In this document: piece by piece, positions 51,623 to 60,876 of the stretch
Numbering within the stretch: the first letter of the stretch is position 1
Layout: every line of letters begins with the position of its first letter
Assembly (NCBI RefSeq): GCF_910594985.1
Contig: NZ_CAJVCE010000025.1
Coordinates: 28,989-92,988 of the forward strand
DNA from: Paenibacillus allorhizosphaerae
GTDB taxonomy: Bacteria; Bacillota; Bacilli; Paenibacillales; NBRC-103111
Length of the DNA: 64,000 bases
Direction: 5' to 3'
Translations under genes and position numbers: made by a program
The notes under the pieces: generated by a model
Databases searched by the model: none
Seen by the model: only the letters and a program-made list of their open reading frames with translations
Told to the model about the DNA's origin: nothing

Positions 51623-53443
51623 TTGAACAGTGCAATCCAGTCGCTTCGACAATGGAGTTGGCTCAAACGGTCGTTGTTTTGGATCGCTTTGATTACGTTT
51701 ATCACCTCCAGCTTCTTGTTTCTGACGCCTCCGGGCGGTAAAATCCGAGACTGGCTGGCGCAAACGGTCATCACGACGCAGCACCGAAGCTGGGCGTGGA
51801 TATTCGTCGGCGCCGAGCGGCGCGATCTGATGGTGCGGGAAATGCAGCAAGCCATCGAGGACGCAGCCGTGGAAAAGCAGGATATGAACATGATTCAAAT
51901 TCGTCAGGACGCACGCAAAAAGCGTTCGATCGACGAGTTGATCAAAGTTGAAGATATTTCCGGAAAGTTCTGGAAAGGAAAAAAACTTACCGTTTACGAC
52001 CCGAAGACGATTCGAGTCATGACCCCGCACAAACCGGGCGAAGGTGAACGCATCTCCTCCATGGTCACGCGAACCGGAGCGGTAGCCGGCGTCAACGGCG
52101 GCGGATTTACGGATCCTGAAGGGCTCGGCAACGGGTTCGCGGCGATCGGAGCCATCTTCTCCGGAGGCGAAATTATTTTTAACGACCAGGACGGCAGCAT
52201 TCCGCAGCATATCGTCGGTTTTACGAAAGACGGCACGCTTGTTGTAGGGAAGTACGATTTTTTCCAACTGCGGGACATGGGCATCTCCGACGCCGTATCG
52301 TTTTATCCGCGTCTTATCGCCAACGGCAAGCCGCTGATCACAAGCGGCGACGGCGGATGGGGCCGCGGGCCGCGCACGGCGGTCGGCCAAAAAGCGGACG
52401 GAACCGTCATATTCCTCATTATCGACGGCCGTCAGGCACACAGCGTCGGCGCAACGCTCAAGGAATTGCAGGATTTATTGCTTGAAGATGGCGTCGTCAA
52501 TGCGGGCAACCTCGACGGAGGAGCTTCTTCCGAGCTCGTCGTTGACGGTGATTTGTTAACGAAGCCGTCCAGCCGTTACGGCGAGCGCAGGCTGCCTTCC
52601 GCATTTCTCGTGTATGACGATCCGTCCACCGTCGTCGCGGACAAAGTGTGGGAGAATATCGATAAGATCGATCCCGGCGGTTCGTACGACCATCCGGATT
52701 ACTTGCGCGAGCAAGCGGAATTGAAGGCCAAAGGGCAGCTTAAGCCGGCCACGCCGACGCCTCCTCCCGCAAAGACGGAAACGAAGACAGAACCTAAAAC
52801 GGAACCGAAGACAGAAGTAAAAACGGAGCCGAAAACCGATCCGAAGCAGGATGGGAAAAACGATTCAAAAACCGATCCGAAGAACGATGCCAACACGGAC
52901 CCGGCAAAACAAGGTGCAGGAACGAACCAATCGTCAGAAGGCACAAAGACGCCCCCGCCGGTCACGCCGCCGAAAGATCAAGCCCCTGCCGGAGCAGGAA
53001 GCGGCACGGGCGCGAAGCCTGACACCGGCGGAACACCCGCCGATCCCGGGCATAACCAAGGGCAAGTCGGGACTGGCGGTGCTACGGCGCCAGGAGGAAC
53101 AGGGTCAACCGGTACGGGCACAGGGAACGGTACCGGTGGCTCCAGCTCCGGCACAGGCGGGGCCGGTTCCGAAGGATCGAATCCGGGGAACCCGGCGCAA
53201 CCGCCTCCCCCAGCGGGAAGCAGCGGCACCACGCCGGGAACTAGTTCGTCGGGGAATCCCACGACGAACACGGTTCCGGTACCGACGCCGACTCCCGTTC
53301 CGGTAACACCGCCGCCTGCGACGGTTACGCCTAGCAGCAGCGGCAACGGAACGACAATTGGTTCAAATCCGCTTACGCTGCCAACCAACAACGACACGGC
53401 AGCAGGCCAATCGAACACGCCGCAAGTTCATCTGAACCCCTAA
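51623..53443 (+). CDS. Phosphodiester glycosidase (NAGPA/DUF2233) domain protein with low-complexity tail
   Basis: 606 residues from a TTG at 51623, seven bases after GGGAGAGG. An N-terminal TM segment (about 18-36), then a NAGPA-like domain (about 120-340): GAVAGVNGGGFTDPEGLGNG, GGWGRGPRTAVGQKADGTVI, and VNAGNLDGGASSELVVDGDL. Residues about 375-606 are low complexity: repeated Lys-Thr-Glu/Asp-Pro units, then long Gly/Thr/Ser- and Pro-rich runs ending in TP-rich sequence. Family members cleave phosphodiester-linked sugars at the cell surface; the substrate here is unknown, perhaps a wall polymer. The tail may span the cell wall; no sorting signal is visible. Confidence 0.85.
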   Translation: MNSAIQSLRQWSWLKRSLFWIALITFITSSFLFLTPPGGKIRDWLAQTVITTQHRSWAWIFVGAERRDLMVREMQQAIEDAAVEKQDMNMIQIRQDARKKRSIDELIKVEDISGKFWKGKKLTVYDPKTIRVMTPHKPGEGERISSMVTRTGAVAGVNGGGFTDPEGLGNGFAAIGAIFSGGEIIFNDQDGSIPQHIVGFTKDGTLVVGKYDFFQLRDMGISDAVSFYPRLIANGKPLITSGDGGWGRGPRTAVGQKADGTVIFLIIDGRQAHSVGATLKELQDLLLEDGVVNAGNLDGGASSELVVDGDLLTKPSSRYGERRLPSAFLVYDDPSTVVADKVWENIDKIDPGGSYDHPDYLREQAELKAKGQLKPATPTPPPAKTETKTEPKTEPKTEVKTEPKTDPKQDGKNDSKTDPKNDANTDPAKQGAGTNQSSEGTKTPPPVTPPKDQAPAGAGSGTGAKPDTGGTPADPGHNQGQVGTGGATAPGGTGSTGTGTGNGTGGSSSGTGGAGSEGSNPGNPAQPPPPAGSSGTTPGTSSSGNPTTNTVPVPTPTPVPVTPPPATVTPSSSGNGTTIGSNPLTLPTNNDTAAGQSNTPQVHLNP

Positions 53444-53462
53444 GCAATGCTACATAATAAGA

Positions 53463-53498
53463 AGAGGACCTGGCCATTTCGGCCGGGTCCTTTTTTGT
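53463..53498 (+). terminator. Terminator after the glycosidase-like gene
   Basis: AGAGGACCTGGCC-ATTTC-GGCCGGGTCCTTTTTTG; strong stem and T-run on the plus strand. Confidence 0.88.
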
Positions 53499-53553
53499 TT
53501 CGGTTGAACCGATATTCACTGCTTGTTGGCTGCAGCTGCATTCATCGTTAACA

Positions 53554-54855
53554 TTATAACTGTTTCAATACCTCATAGTGCGCTTCAATCGTAGCGTCGA
53601 TATCCGCATCCGTATGCGCCGCCGAGACGAACATCCCTTCAAACTGCGAAGGCGCGATGCTTACGCCGTAATCGAGCAGCAAGCCAAAGTAACGGTTGAA
53701 TTTCTGGAGGTCGGACAATTTGGCCGTTTCATAGTTAATGACCTTTTCATCCGTAAAAAACGGACAAACCATCGAGCCGACCCGGTTGATCGTCGAAGGT
53801 ACGCCTAATTCCTTGGCGTTTTTGGTGAAGCCTTCTTCCAACCTTGCGGACTTTCGTTCCAGTTCCTCATACACACCCGGCTGGCCAAGCAGCTTCAGCG
53901 TCGTATAACCCGCTGCCATGGCGAGCGGATTGCCCGATAATGTCCCTGCTTGGTAGATCGGTCCAGCTGGAGCAATCTTTTCCATGATTTCCCGCTTGCC
54001 GCCATAGGCGCCTACCGGCAAACCGCCGCCAATGACCTTCCCGAGACAGGTCAGGTCCGGTGTAATGCCGTATAGCCCCTGCGCAGAATTCAAACCGACA
54101 CGGAAACCGGTCATCACCTCATCGAAAATGAGCAAGCTGCCATACTTCCGCGTGACTTCCCGCAGTCCTTCCAGGAAGCCGGGAAGCGGTGGGACGACGC
54201 CCATATTGCCCGCGACCGGCTCAACGATCACGGCGGCGATCTGCTCGCCGAATTTCTCGAATACGATACCAATCGCTTCGAGGTCGTTGTAAGGCACGGT
54301 GATCGTATTCACTGCAACGCTCTCCGGCACGCCCGGACTGTCCGGCAAACCGAGCGTAGCCACGCCCGAACCTGCTTTGATCAGCAGCGAATCCGCATGT
54401 CCGTGATAACAGCCTTCGAATTTGACGATTTTGCTGCGACCGGTATAACCGCGTGCAAGACGCAGCGCACTCATCGTCGCTTCCGTGCCGGAGTTCACCA
54501 TACGAACCAACTCGATCGATGGCATGCGCTCCGTCACAAGTTTGGCCATACGGGTTTCCAATTCCGTAGGCGCGCCGAAGCTTGTCCCCAGCGCCGCCGT
54601 CTTCGTCACAGCCTCAATCACCTCAGGATGAGTGTGACCCATGATCATCGGGCCCCACGAGCCGATGTAATCAATAAATTCGTTGCCGTCGATATCATAC
54701 ACGCGGGAGCCGCTTGCCCGTTCCACGAACAAAGGCGTCAACCCAACGGATTTAAATGCGCGCACCGGGCTGTTCACCCCGCCGGGGATGTAAGCTTTCG
54801 CTTCTGCAAATGCTTGCGCAGACCGCGAGTCCGATCGTTTACGATGGTTGCTCAT
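53554..54855 (-). CDS. hemL: Glutamate-1-semialdehyde 2,1-aminomutase
   Basis: 433 residues from the ATG at 54855 (AAAGGTG upstream). PLP enzyme: AKAYIPGGVNSPVRAFKSVG at the N-terminus, MVNSGTEATMSALRLARGYT (about 120), IFDEVMTGFRVGLNSAQGLY (about 240-258), and the PLP lysine in LTCLGKVIGGGLPVGAYGG (about 262-280). It converts glutamate semialdehyde to 5-aminolevulinate, step two of the C5 heme pathway begun by HemA. In B. subtilis it closes the hemA operon; here hemE and hemH lie between. Confidence 0.96.
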   Translation of the reverse strand: MSNHRKRSDSRSAQAFAEAKAYIPGGVNSPVRAFKSVGLTPLFVERASGSRVYDIDGNEFIDYIGSWGPMIMGHTHPEVIEAVTKTAALGTSFGAPTELETRMAKLVTERMPSIELVRMVNSGTEATMSALRLARGYTGRSKIVKFEGCYHGHADSLLIKAGSGVATLGLPDSPGVPESVAVNTITVPYNDLEAIGIVFEKFGEQIAAVIVEPVAGNMGVVPPLPGFLEGLREVTRKYGSLLIFDEVMTGFRVGLNSAQGLYGITPDLTCLGKVIGGGLPVGAYGGKREIMEKIAPAGPIYQAGTLSGNPLAMAAGYTTLKLLGQPGVYEELERKSARLEEGFTKNAKELGVPSTINRVGSMVCPFFTDEKVINYETAKLSDLQKFNRYFGLLLDYGVSIAPSQFEGMFVSAAHTDADIDATIEAHYEVLKQL

Positions 54856-55012
54856 TTCATTCACACCTTTATCAGAGTATCGCTTGAATTGCTTTTTGAA
54901 ACCGATCAAAAATTTAATGCGAAGCCTCGATCCTCTCAGACGAAGCTGCACAATTGCGGCTACGACGCGGCATGACGACGAAATGCGCCCCGTTTGAACG
55001 CCGCCTACGACG

Positions 55013-55036
55013 AAGCCCGGGAGATCCGGGCTTTTA
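55013..55036. terminator. Short hairpin between hemH and hemL
   Basis: AAGCCCGG-GAGAT-CCGGGCTTTT lies about 12 bases past the hemH stop. The T-run is on the plus strand only, so its use as a hemH terminator is uncertain. Confidence 0.35.
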
Positions 55037-55047
55037 GCTTAATGTAT

Positions 55048-55995
55048 TTAAGACCGCTTGCTATTCCCCAGCTCTGCGTAAACCACATCGCCGAGCGTCT
55101 CGATATAAAGCGGGTCCGTATTAAGGGAACGGGTACGCGCAAGCTGCAGGCCAAGCTCCTTGGCCGTTTTTTGCGCCTCAATATCCAGATCGTACAATAT
55201 TTCCAGATGATCCGAGACAAAGCCGATCGGACAAATGAGCACCTGCTCCGCCTGCTTCTCCTCGGCGATCGTCTGAAGCACATCGAGAATGTCCGGTCCA
55301 AGCCATGGAACACCGGTTTGCCCCGCACTCTGCCATCCGAACTGCCAGTTTGTAATGCCGACTTCAGAGGCAATCGCTTTGGACGTTTCAAGCAATTGCT
55401 CCGGGTAAGGATCGTTCATCTCCAATATTTTCTCCGGCAAGCTGTGCGCTGTGAAGATCACTTTCACACGATCTTTGTCGACGCCTTCAAACTTGCCCAG
55501 TCCTTCTGCTACGCGCACCGACAAAGCCTCGATCAGCTTCGGATGCAGATGGTAGCTGCGGACGAAGCTCATCTGTACTCCAAGCGCCTCCGCCTTGTCC
55601 TTCGCCCGCTTGACATAGCCGCCGACGCTCATCACCGAATAATGCGGCGCCAGCACCACGCCGACCGCTTGCTCGATTCCGTCGCGTGCCATGCTTTCTA
55701 CGCCGTCCTCGATATACGGCGACGCATGCTTCAATCCTTGATAACAGACGAACGTCGTATCGGGATGCTTCTCGTTGAGCATCGCTTCGAGTGCTTTCAC
55801 CTGCTTGTCGGTGTTTTCGCGAAGCGGAAATACGCCGCCGACGATCGCCTCGTAGCGACTCGTCAAATCATGCAGCTGTTCGGGCGTAGGCGAGTGTCCA
55901 CGGCGAATATGCGTATAATAAGCTTCAATTCCTTCGATGCTCTCCGGCGTCCCGTAGGACATAACCAGAACTCCGATTCGTTTCTGCTGCATCAT
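55048..55995 (-). CDS. hemH: Ferrochelatase (coproporphyrin type)
   Basis: 315 residues. N-terminal KRIGVLVMSYGTPESIEGIE, the metal-site histidine in VKVIFTAHSLPEKILEMNDP (about 178-197), WQSAGQTGVPWLGPDILDVL and the acidic site in ICPIGFVSDHLEILYDLDIE (about 255-275). In Firmicutes this enzyme (also CpfC) puts iron into coproporphyrin III. It follows hemE by two bases. The B. subtilis third gene, hemY, is missing after it. Confidence 0.95.
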   Translation of the reverse strand: MMQQKRIGVLVMSYGTPESIEGIEAYYTHIRRGHSPTPEQLHDLTSRYEAIVGGVFPLRENTDKQVKALEAMLNEKHPDTTFVCYQGLKHASPYIEDGVESMARDGIEQAVGVVLAPHYSVMSVGGYVKRAKDKAEALGVQMSFVRSYHLHPKLIEALSVRVAEGLGKFEGVDKDRVKVIFTAHSLPEKILEMNDPYPEQLLETSKAIASEVGITNWQFGWQSAGQTGVPWLGPDILDVLQTIAEEKQAEQVLICPIGFVSDHLEILYDLDIEAQKTAKELGLQLARTRSLNTDPLYIETLGDVVYAELGNSKRS

Positions 55996-55997
55996 GG

Positions 55998-57077
55998 TTA
56001 CACACCACTTTCCTGTGTCAATGCTCCGCGGGCTTTCAACGCCTGGCGGGAGTAATCGTGTACAAACGCCGTAAGCTCCTTCATCTTATCAATCGATGCC
56101 TCGGGGAATACCCCATGGCCGAAATTGAACACATAGCCCGGCTGCTGGATGCCTTCGTCGATGATCGCTTTCGCCTGCTGTTGAATAACGTGCATCGGCG
56201 CCGTTAGCACGAAGGGGTCCAAATTGCCCTGTAACGCGTACTGCGAGCCTAACCGTTTACGGCCTTCGGCAATCGGAACTTTCCAGTCCAAGCCGATTAC
56301 ATCGGCATGAATGCCGCGCAAATGAGGGAGCAACTCGCCGGAGCTGACGCCGGGGTAATATATTTTCGGCTGCTTTAGATGACTCAGTTCGGCAAAAATG
56401 CGCTGAATCGTAGGCAGCACGTAGGTTTGATAATCGGCAGGAGACAACGCGCCGACCCAACTGTCGAATACTTGCACCGCTTTTGCTCCCGCAGCGATGT
56501 GAGACTTCAAGTATGTGACGATCATATCGCCGAGCTTATCCATCAGCATGAACCATACGTCCGGTTCACTGTACATCATCGTTTTCGTACGGATATAGTC
56601 TTGTTTTTTCGACGGCTTGCCTTCAATCAAGTAGCTGGCGATCGTAAACGGCGCGCCGGCAAACGTGATTAGCGGCACTTCCAATTCTTGTACAAGCAGC
56701 TCGATCGTCCGGATAATATGAGGCAAATCCTTATCGACATCGATCGGCTTCAGCTTCTTTACATCATCCGTCGAACGAATCGGATTATGAATGACCGGAC
56801 CGACGTCCTTGACGATATCGAAATCGATGCCGATCGACGCAACCGGATTCATAATATCGGAATATAAAATAGCCGCGTCGACACCCAGCTTCTTGACCGG
56901 CATCATCGTCACTTCGGCTGCAAGCTCCGGCTGCTTGCTGATTTCGAGCAGGCTGTATTTTTCTTTAATTTTACGGTAATCCGGGTCGGTGCGTCCCGCT
57001 TGGCGCATAAACCATACCGGCACCATGTCGACCTCTTGCTTTGTACAGGCTCTTAAAAACAAATCGTTATAGCTCAT
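55998..57077 (-). CDS. hemE: Uroporphyrinogen decarboxylase
   Basis: 359 residues from the ATG at 57077. Signature PVWFMRQAGRTDPDYRKIKE (about 20-40), ILYSDIMNPVASIGIDFDIV (about 76-95), FAGAPFTIASYLIEG (about 140-155) and VFDSWVGALSPADY. It decarboxylates uroporphyrinogen III to coproporphyrinogen III. It has its own promoter and precedes hemH by two bases. Confidence 0.96.
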   Translation of the reverse strand: MSYNDLFLRACTKQEVDMVPVWFMRQAGRTDPDYRKIKEKYSLLEISKQPELAAEVTMMPVKKLGVDAAILYSDIMNPVASIGIDFDIVKDVGPVIHNPIRSTDDVKKLKPIDVDKDLPHIIRTIELLVQELEVPLITFAGAPFTIASYLIEGKPSKKQDYIRTKTMMYSEPDVWFMLMDKLGDMIVTYLKSHIAAGAKAVQVFDSWVGALSPADYQTYVLPTIQRIFAELSHLKQPKIYYPGVSSGELLPHLRGIHADVIGLDWKVPIAEGRKRLGSQYALQGNLDPFVLTAPMHVIQQQAKAIIDEGIQQPGYVFNFGHGVFPEASIDKMKELTAFVHDYSRQALKARGALTQESGV

Positions 57078-57121
57078 AATTTCGATTCCTCTTTTCCGCA
57101 TACTCCCATAATCTACTTATC

Positions 57122-57150
57122 ATTATGCCCTATTTGGAAGCGTGTAACAA
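57122..57150 (-). promoter_or_regulatory. Probable sigma-A promoter for hemE-hemH
   Basis: Minus strand TTGTTA, 17 bases, CATAAT; four and five of six matches with ideal spacing, about 45 bases upstream of hemE and downstream of the hemB terminator. Confidence 0.6.
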
Positions 57151-57206
57151 CCGATCAAGGCGTCAGTTTCCGACAAATGTTTGACAGTCATCTCCAGTTG
57201 CCGGCT

Positions 57207-57242
57207 TTAAAAAAACTCCAATCCCGCAGGACTGGAGTTTTC
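57207..57242 (-). terminator. Terminator after hemB
   Basis: Minus strand AAACTCCAGTCC, a loop, GGATTGGAGTTTTTTT. It ends the hemA-to-hemB operon. Confidence 0.85.
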
Positions 57243-57262
57243 TCTTTTTCATTATCCGAATT

Positions 57263-58255
57263 TTAATTGTTAAGCCATTTGGCAATGTCTTTGGCAAAGT
57301 ACGTAATGATCATATCCGCTCCGGCGCGTTTGAAACCGACCATCGTTTCCATAACGATCGCTTTTTCGTCGATCCAGCCTTGAAGCCCAGCCGCCTTGAT
57401 CATCGAGTATTCCGCGCTGACGTTATAAGCGACGACCGGCAAATCGTATCGATCCCGAAGCGTCCGCATAATATCCATGTACGCCATAGCGGGTTTGACC
57501 ATCAGCATGTCGGCTCCTTCCGCCACGTCTGCATCCGCTTCGCGAACCGCCTCGCGCGCGTTGGCCGGGTCCATCTGGTACGTCTTCCGGTCGCCGAACT
57601 GCGGAGCGGAATGCGCCGCTTCCCGGAAAGGTCCGTAGAAAGCAGAGGCGTATTTCACCGAATACGACATAATCGGCACATGCTCAAAGCCTGCTTCATC
57701 CAACCCTTGACGAATCGCGTATACAAATCCGTCCATCATGTTGGACGGCGCAATAATATCGGCTCCCGCTTCCGCCTGAGACACGGCCGTCTTCACCAGC
57801 AGTTCAAGCGACGCGTCGTTCAATACGTCCGCACGCTTCTTCGCTTCGTTGTAGTGTACGACGCCGCAGTGTCCGTGATCCGTGAACTGGCAAAGGCAAG
57901 TATCCGCTACGACCAGCAAATCCGGAGCCCACTCCTTGATGCGACGAGTCGCTTCCTGCACGACACCGTTCGGATCATAGGCGGAACTGCCTTCGCTGTC
58001 CTTCGTCTCCGGAACCCCGAAAAGAAGGATCGCCTGAATGCCGAGCGCGGTCACTTCGCGAATTTCCGCTTCCAGTTGATCCATGGACAAGTGATAAACG
58101 CCGGGCATTGAAGCGATTTCCTCTTTCACGCCTGTGCCGTGCGTAACGAAAATCGGATAAATCAAATCATGCAGCGTGACTGCATGTTCCCTGACCAGAT
58201 TCCGCATCGCTTGCGACGTGCGGAGCCGGCGGTTTCGTATGAGCGGAAAAACCAT
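57263..58255 (-). CDS. hemB: Delta-aminolevulinic acid dehydratase (porphobilinogen synthase)
   Basis: 330 residues from the ATG at 58255 (CAGGGGGA eight bases upstream). FPLIRNRRLRTSQAMRNLVR at the N-terminus, zinc site VVADTCLCQFTDHGHCGVVH (three cysteines, about 120-138), Schiff-base lysines in IMSYSVKYASAFYGPFREAA (about 198) and MLMVKPAMAYMDIMRTL (about 255). It joins two aminolevulinates to porphobilinogen. Last gene of the operon. Confidence 0.97.
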   Translation of the reverse strand: MVFPLIRNRRLRTSQAMRNLVREHAVTLHDLIYPIFVTHGTGVKEEIASMPGVYHLSMDQLEAEIREVTALGIQAILLFGVPETKDSEGSSAYDPNGVVQEATRRIKEWAPDLLVVADTCLCQFTDHGHCGVVHYNEAKKRADVLNDASLELLVKTAVSQAEAGADIIAPSNMMDGFVYAIRQGLDEAGFEHVPIMSYSVKYASAFYGPFREAAHSAPQFGDRKTYQMDPANAREAVREADADVAEGADMLMVKPAMAYMDIMRTLRDRYDLPVVAYNVSAEYSMIKAAGLQGWIDEKAIVMETMVGFKRAGADMIITYFAKDIAKWLNN

Positions 58256-58363
58256 CGTATTGTCCCCCTGTCGGTTTGTAATAAACTTCAGATCGACGTC
58301 CGATCGTAAATGGTTCACTCGTATTTGTAAAAATGAACTAAATGGAATGATGCCCTTCTCACT

Positions 58364-59890
58364 CTATCGTTCAGACATGCTCGCAACTAAAGACGCTATG
58401 GTCGATTCTGCGGCCAAATAGTCGACCGTAAGACCGGACTCCTCTACCGTTTGTGCCGTAATCGGTCCGATACAGGCAATTTTGCAGCCGGACAACAGCG
58501 TTAACGGATCTTCACCGTGCTCCTTTAATGCCGTGAACAGATTCGTTACTGTCGAAGAGCTTGTAAACGTAACGTCATGAATCATTCCCTGTTTCAAAAG
58601 CTCGATAATCTCCGGCGCGTCTTCCGCATCGAGCACATTCTCATATACATCGATTTTGGTGACTTCGAGTCCCCTATCCTTCAGTTTCCGCGGCAGTTCC
58701 TTGCCGGCGATATCCGCTGTGGCAAGAAGCACGTTTTGACCGGGACGCAGCTCATCGGCCAGCGTATCAAATAGCGAATCGGCCTGAAACTTCGGGGGCA
58801 GCGTCTCGACGAGCAATCCGCGCTGTTCGAGTGCTTCGGCCGTTTTGGGCCCGACTGCGGCGATTCTCGCTTGCGCGAGCGAACGGATGTCTACGCGCAG
58901 CTCGCGCAGCCTCGCAAAGAACGATTCCACCCCGTTCACGCTTGTGAACAGTATCCAATCGAACGACTGCAGTCGCTTCATCGCTGCATCGCGTGCCGCT
59001 TGCGCGTCTGCACCGCTAGGCGGCTGAATGCGGATGACGGGAAACTCGATCGCCTCGCCTCCGAGCTCATCGATTTGGGCGACCAAATCGCTGGCTTGGC
59101 TGCGCGCGCGCGTAACGAGAATGCGCCGCCCGAACAGCGGCTTTTTCTCAAACCAGGCGAGCTTATCCCGAAGCTTTACGACCTCGCCGACAATCGTGAC
59201 GGCAGGCGATTGAAAATTAGCCGCCCGCACCTTTTCCACAATATCCGCCAGCGTGCCCGTCAACGTTTCCTGCTCCATCCAGGTTCCCCAACGAATTAAG
59301 GCGACGGGCGTTTCCGGCGATTTGCCGCCTTGCGCTAACTGCGAGCAAATATGTTCCAGGTTGGCCACGCCCATTAAAAAGATGAGCGTACCCGAAGCTT
59401 GGGCCAAATTATCCCAATTCACGCTGGAGTACGTTTTATTTTTATATTCGTGACCGGTCACGATGGAGAAGGACGACGTAAAATCTCGATGCGTCACTGG
59501 GATGCCCGCATACGCCGGAACCGCGATCGCCGAAGTAATCCCCGGCACGATCTCGAACGGAATATCATTTTCGGCAAGCAATTCCGCCTCTTCACCGACG
59601 CGCCCGAATACGCTCGGGTCTCCACCCTTCAGCCGGGTCACGGTCTTGCCTTGAAGCGCAAGATCCACCAGGAGCCGGTTAATTTCTTCCTGCTTCATCA
59701 TGTGCTTGTCCGGCAGCTTACCGACGAAAATTTTGTCCGCTCCGGGCTTCATATGCTTAAGCAAACGCGGACTGGCGAGACGATCATATACGATCACGTC
59801 GGCCCGCTGAATCGCTTCCAGTCCTCTTACCGTAATCAGCTTCGGGTCTCCCGGCCCGGCACCGACAAGATAAACGACACCCTTCTTCAT
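58364..59890 (-). CDS. Fused uroporphyrinogen-III methyltransferase / uroporphyrinogen-III synthase (CobA-HemD)
   Basis: 508 residues in two parts. Residues about 1-245 are a SUMT/CobA domain: VYLVGAGPGDPKLITVRGLE, VTRLKGGDPSVFGRVGEEAE, VPGITSAIAVPAYAGIPVTH, IFLMGVANLEHI. Residues about 255-505 are a HemD domain: GRRILVTRARSQASDLVAQI, WILFTSVNGVESFFARLREL, AAVGPKTAEAL, FTSSSTVTNLF. One polypeptide thus makes uroporphyrinogen III and methylates it to precorrin-2. The fusion is known in several Firmicutes. It follows hemC by 13 bases. Confidence 0.95.
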   Translation of the reverse strand: MKKGVVYLVGAGPGDPKLITVRGLEAIQRADVIVYDRLASPRLLKHMKPGADKIFVGKLPDKHMMKQEEINRLLVDLALQGKTVTRLKGGDPSVFGRVGEEAELLAENDIPFEIVPGITSAIAVPAYAGIPVTHRDFTSSFSIVTGHEYKNKTYSSVNWDNLAQASGTLIFLMGVANLEHICSQLAQGGKSPETPVALIRWGTWMEQETLTGTLADIVEKVRAANFQSPAVTIVGEVVKLRDKLAWFEKKPLFGRRILVTRARSQASDLVAQIDELGGEAIEFPVIRIQPPSGADAQAARDAAMKRLQSFDWILFTSVNGVESFFARLRELRVDIRSLAQARIAAVGPKTAEALEQRGLLVETLPPKFQADSLFDTLADELRPGQNVLLATADIAGKELPRKLKDRGLEVTKIDVYENVLDAEDAPEIIELLKQGMIHDVTFTSSSTVTNLFTALKEHGEDPLTLLSGCKIACIGPITAQTVEESGLTVDYLAAESTIASLVASMSER

Positions 59891-59903
59891 AAGCCGCTCT
59901 CCC

Positions 59904-60833
59904 CTATTCGACGACTAATGCCAAAATTTCTGAAGCTCCTCTGGCAATCAAAGCTTCTGCCACGTGAAGGCCCAACTGCTCCGGATCGGTTCCGGTCATC
60001 GTTTCTTTTATCATCTGCTTGCCGTCCGGAGATCCTACCATTCCCGTCAATGTAATTTGCCCGTCTTGCGCCAGCTGAGCGTAAGCCCCGATCGGGACTT
60101 GACAGCCTCCGTTCAAACGGCCCAAAAAGCTTCGTTCCGCGGTAACGGTGACGGTCGTCGGTTCATGGCGGTATTTGGCCAGCAATCCAAGCACGAACGC
60201 ATCGTCGCCGCGGCACTCGATGCACAGCGCCCCTTGTCCGACAGCAGGCAGGCAAAGCTCCGTTGGCAAATAAGCATCGATGCGGTCTTTCCAGCCCATT
60301 CGGTGAAGTCCCGCACCCGCGAGCATAATCGCGTCAAGGCCTTCGGTTTCCAGCTTGCGTATCCGTGAATCGATATTGCCCCGCACGGACACGATGTTCA
60401 GATCGGGACGTTGTTGCTGCAGTTGACATGCGCGGCGCAGACTGCTCGTCCCGAGTTTTGCGCCTTGAGGCAGCTCGTCGAATCCGCCGCCGTTTTTCGT
60501 GATCAGGCAATCGCGCGGATCTTCCCGCTCCGGTATCGCCCCCACGACCAGTCCTTCCGGTAATTGAAAAGGCATGTCCTTCATGCTATGTACGGCAAAA
60601 TCGATTTCCCCGTCGAACAGCGCCTGTTCAATTTCTTTAACGAACAAACCTTTGCCGCCTACCTTGGACAGCGTCACATCGAGAATACGGTCTCCTTTGG
60701 TTACGATTTTTTTCAATTCAAACTCGACCTCGATGCCGTGCTCCATGCACAACGCTTTCAGTTGATCGATGACTTGTCCGGTTTGCGTCAGCGCAAGCGC
60801 GCTCTGTCTTGTTCCTACTACGATTTTACGCAT
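59904..60833 (-). CDS. hemC: Hydroxymethylbilane synthase
   Basis: 309 residues from the ATG at 60833, eight bases after AAGGGG. KIVVGTRQSALALTQTGQVI at the N-terminus, SMKDMPFQLPEGLVVGAIPE (about 80-100), GTSSLRRACQLQQQRPDLNI (about 125-145) and the cofactor-binding cysteine in LGRLNGGCQVPIGAYAQL (about 238-250). Polymerises four porphobilinogens. Confidence 0.96.
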   Translation of the reverse strand: MRKIVVGTRQSALALTQTGQVIDQLKALCMEHGIEVEFELKKIVTKGDRILDVTLSKVGGKGLFVKEIEQALFDGEIDFAVHSMKDMPFQLPEGLVVGAIPEREDPRDCLITKNGGGFDELPQGAKLGTSSLRRACQLQQQRPDLNIVSVRGNIDSRIRKLETEGLDAIMLAGAGLHRMGWKDRIDAYLPTELCLPAVGQGALCIECRGDDAFVLGLLAKYRHEPTTVTVTAERSFLGRLNGGCQVPIGAYAQLAQDGQITLTGMVGSPDGKQMIKETMTGTDPEQLGLHVAEALIARGASEILALVVE

Positions 60834-60876
60834 CTGGTCCACCCCTTGTCCATAACCTAAGATCCTTAATTATCCA

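Noticed and set aside
54994..56055. 353-codon rightward frame opposite hemH
   Set aside because: Antisense to a clear ferrochelatase gene; no motif or ribosome site.
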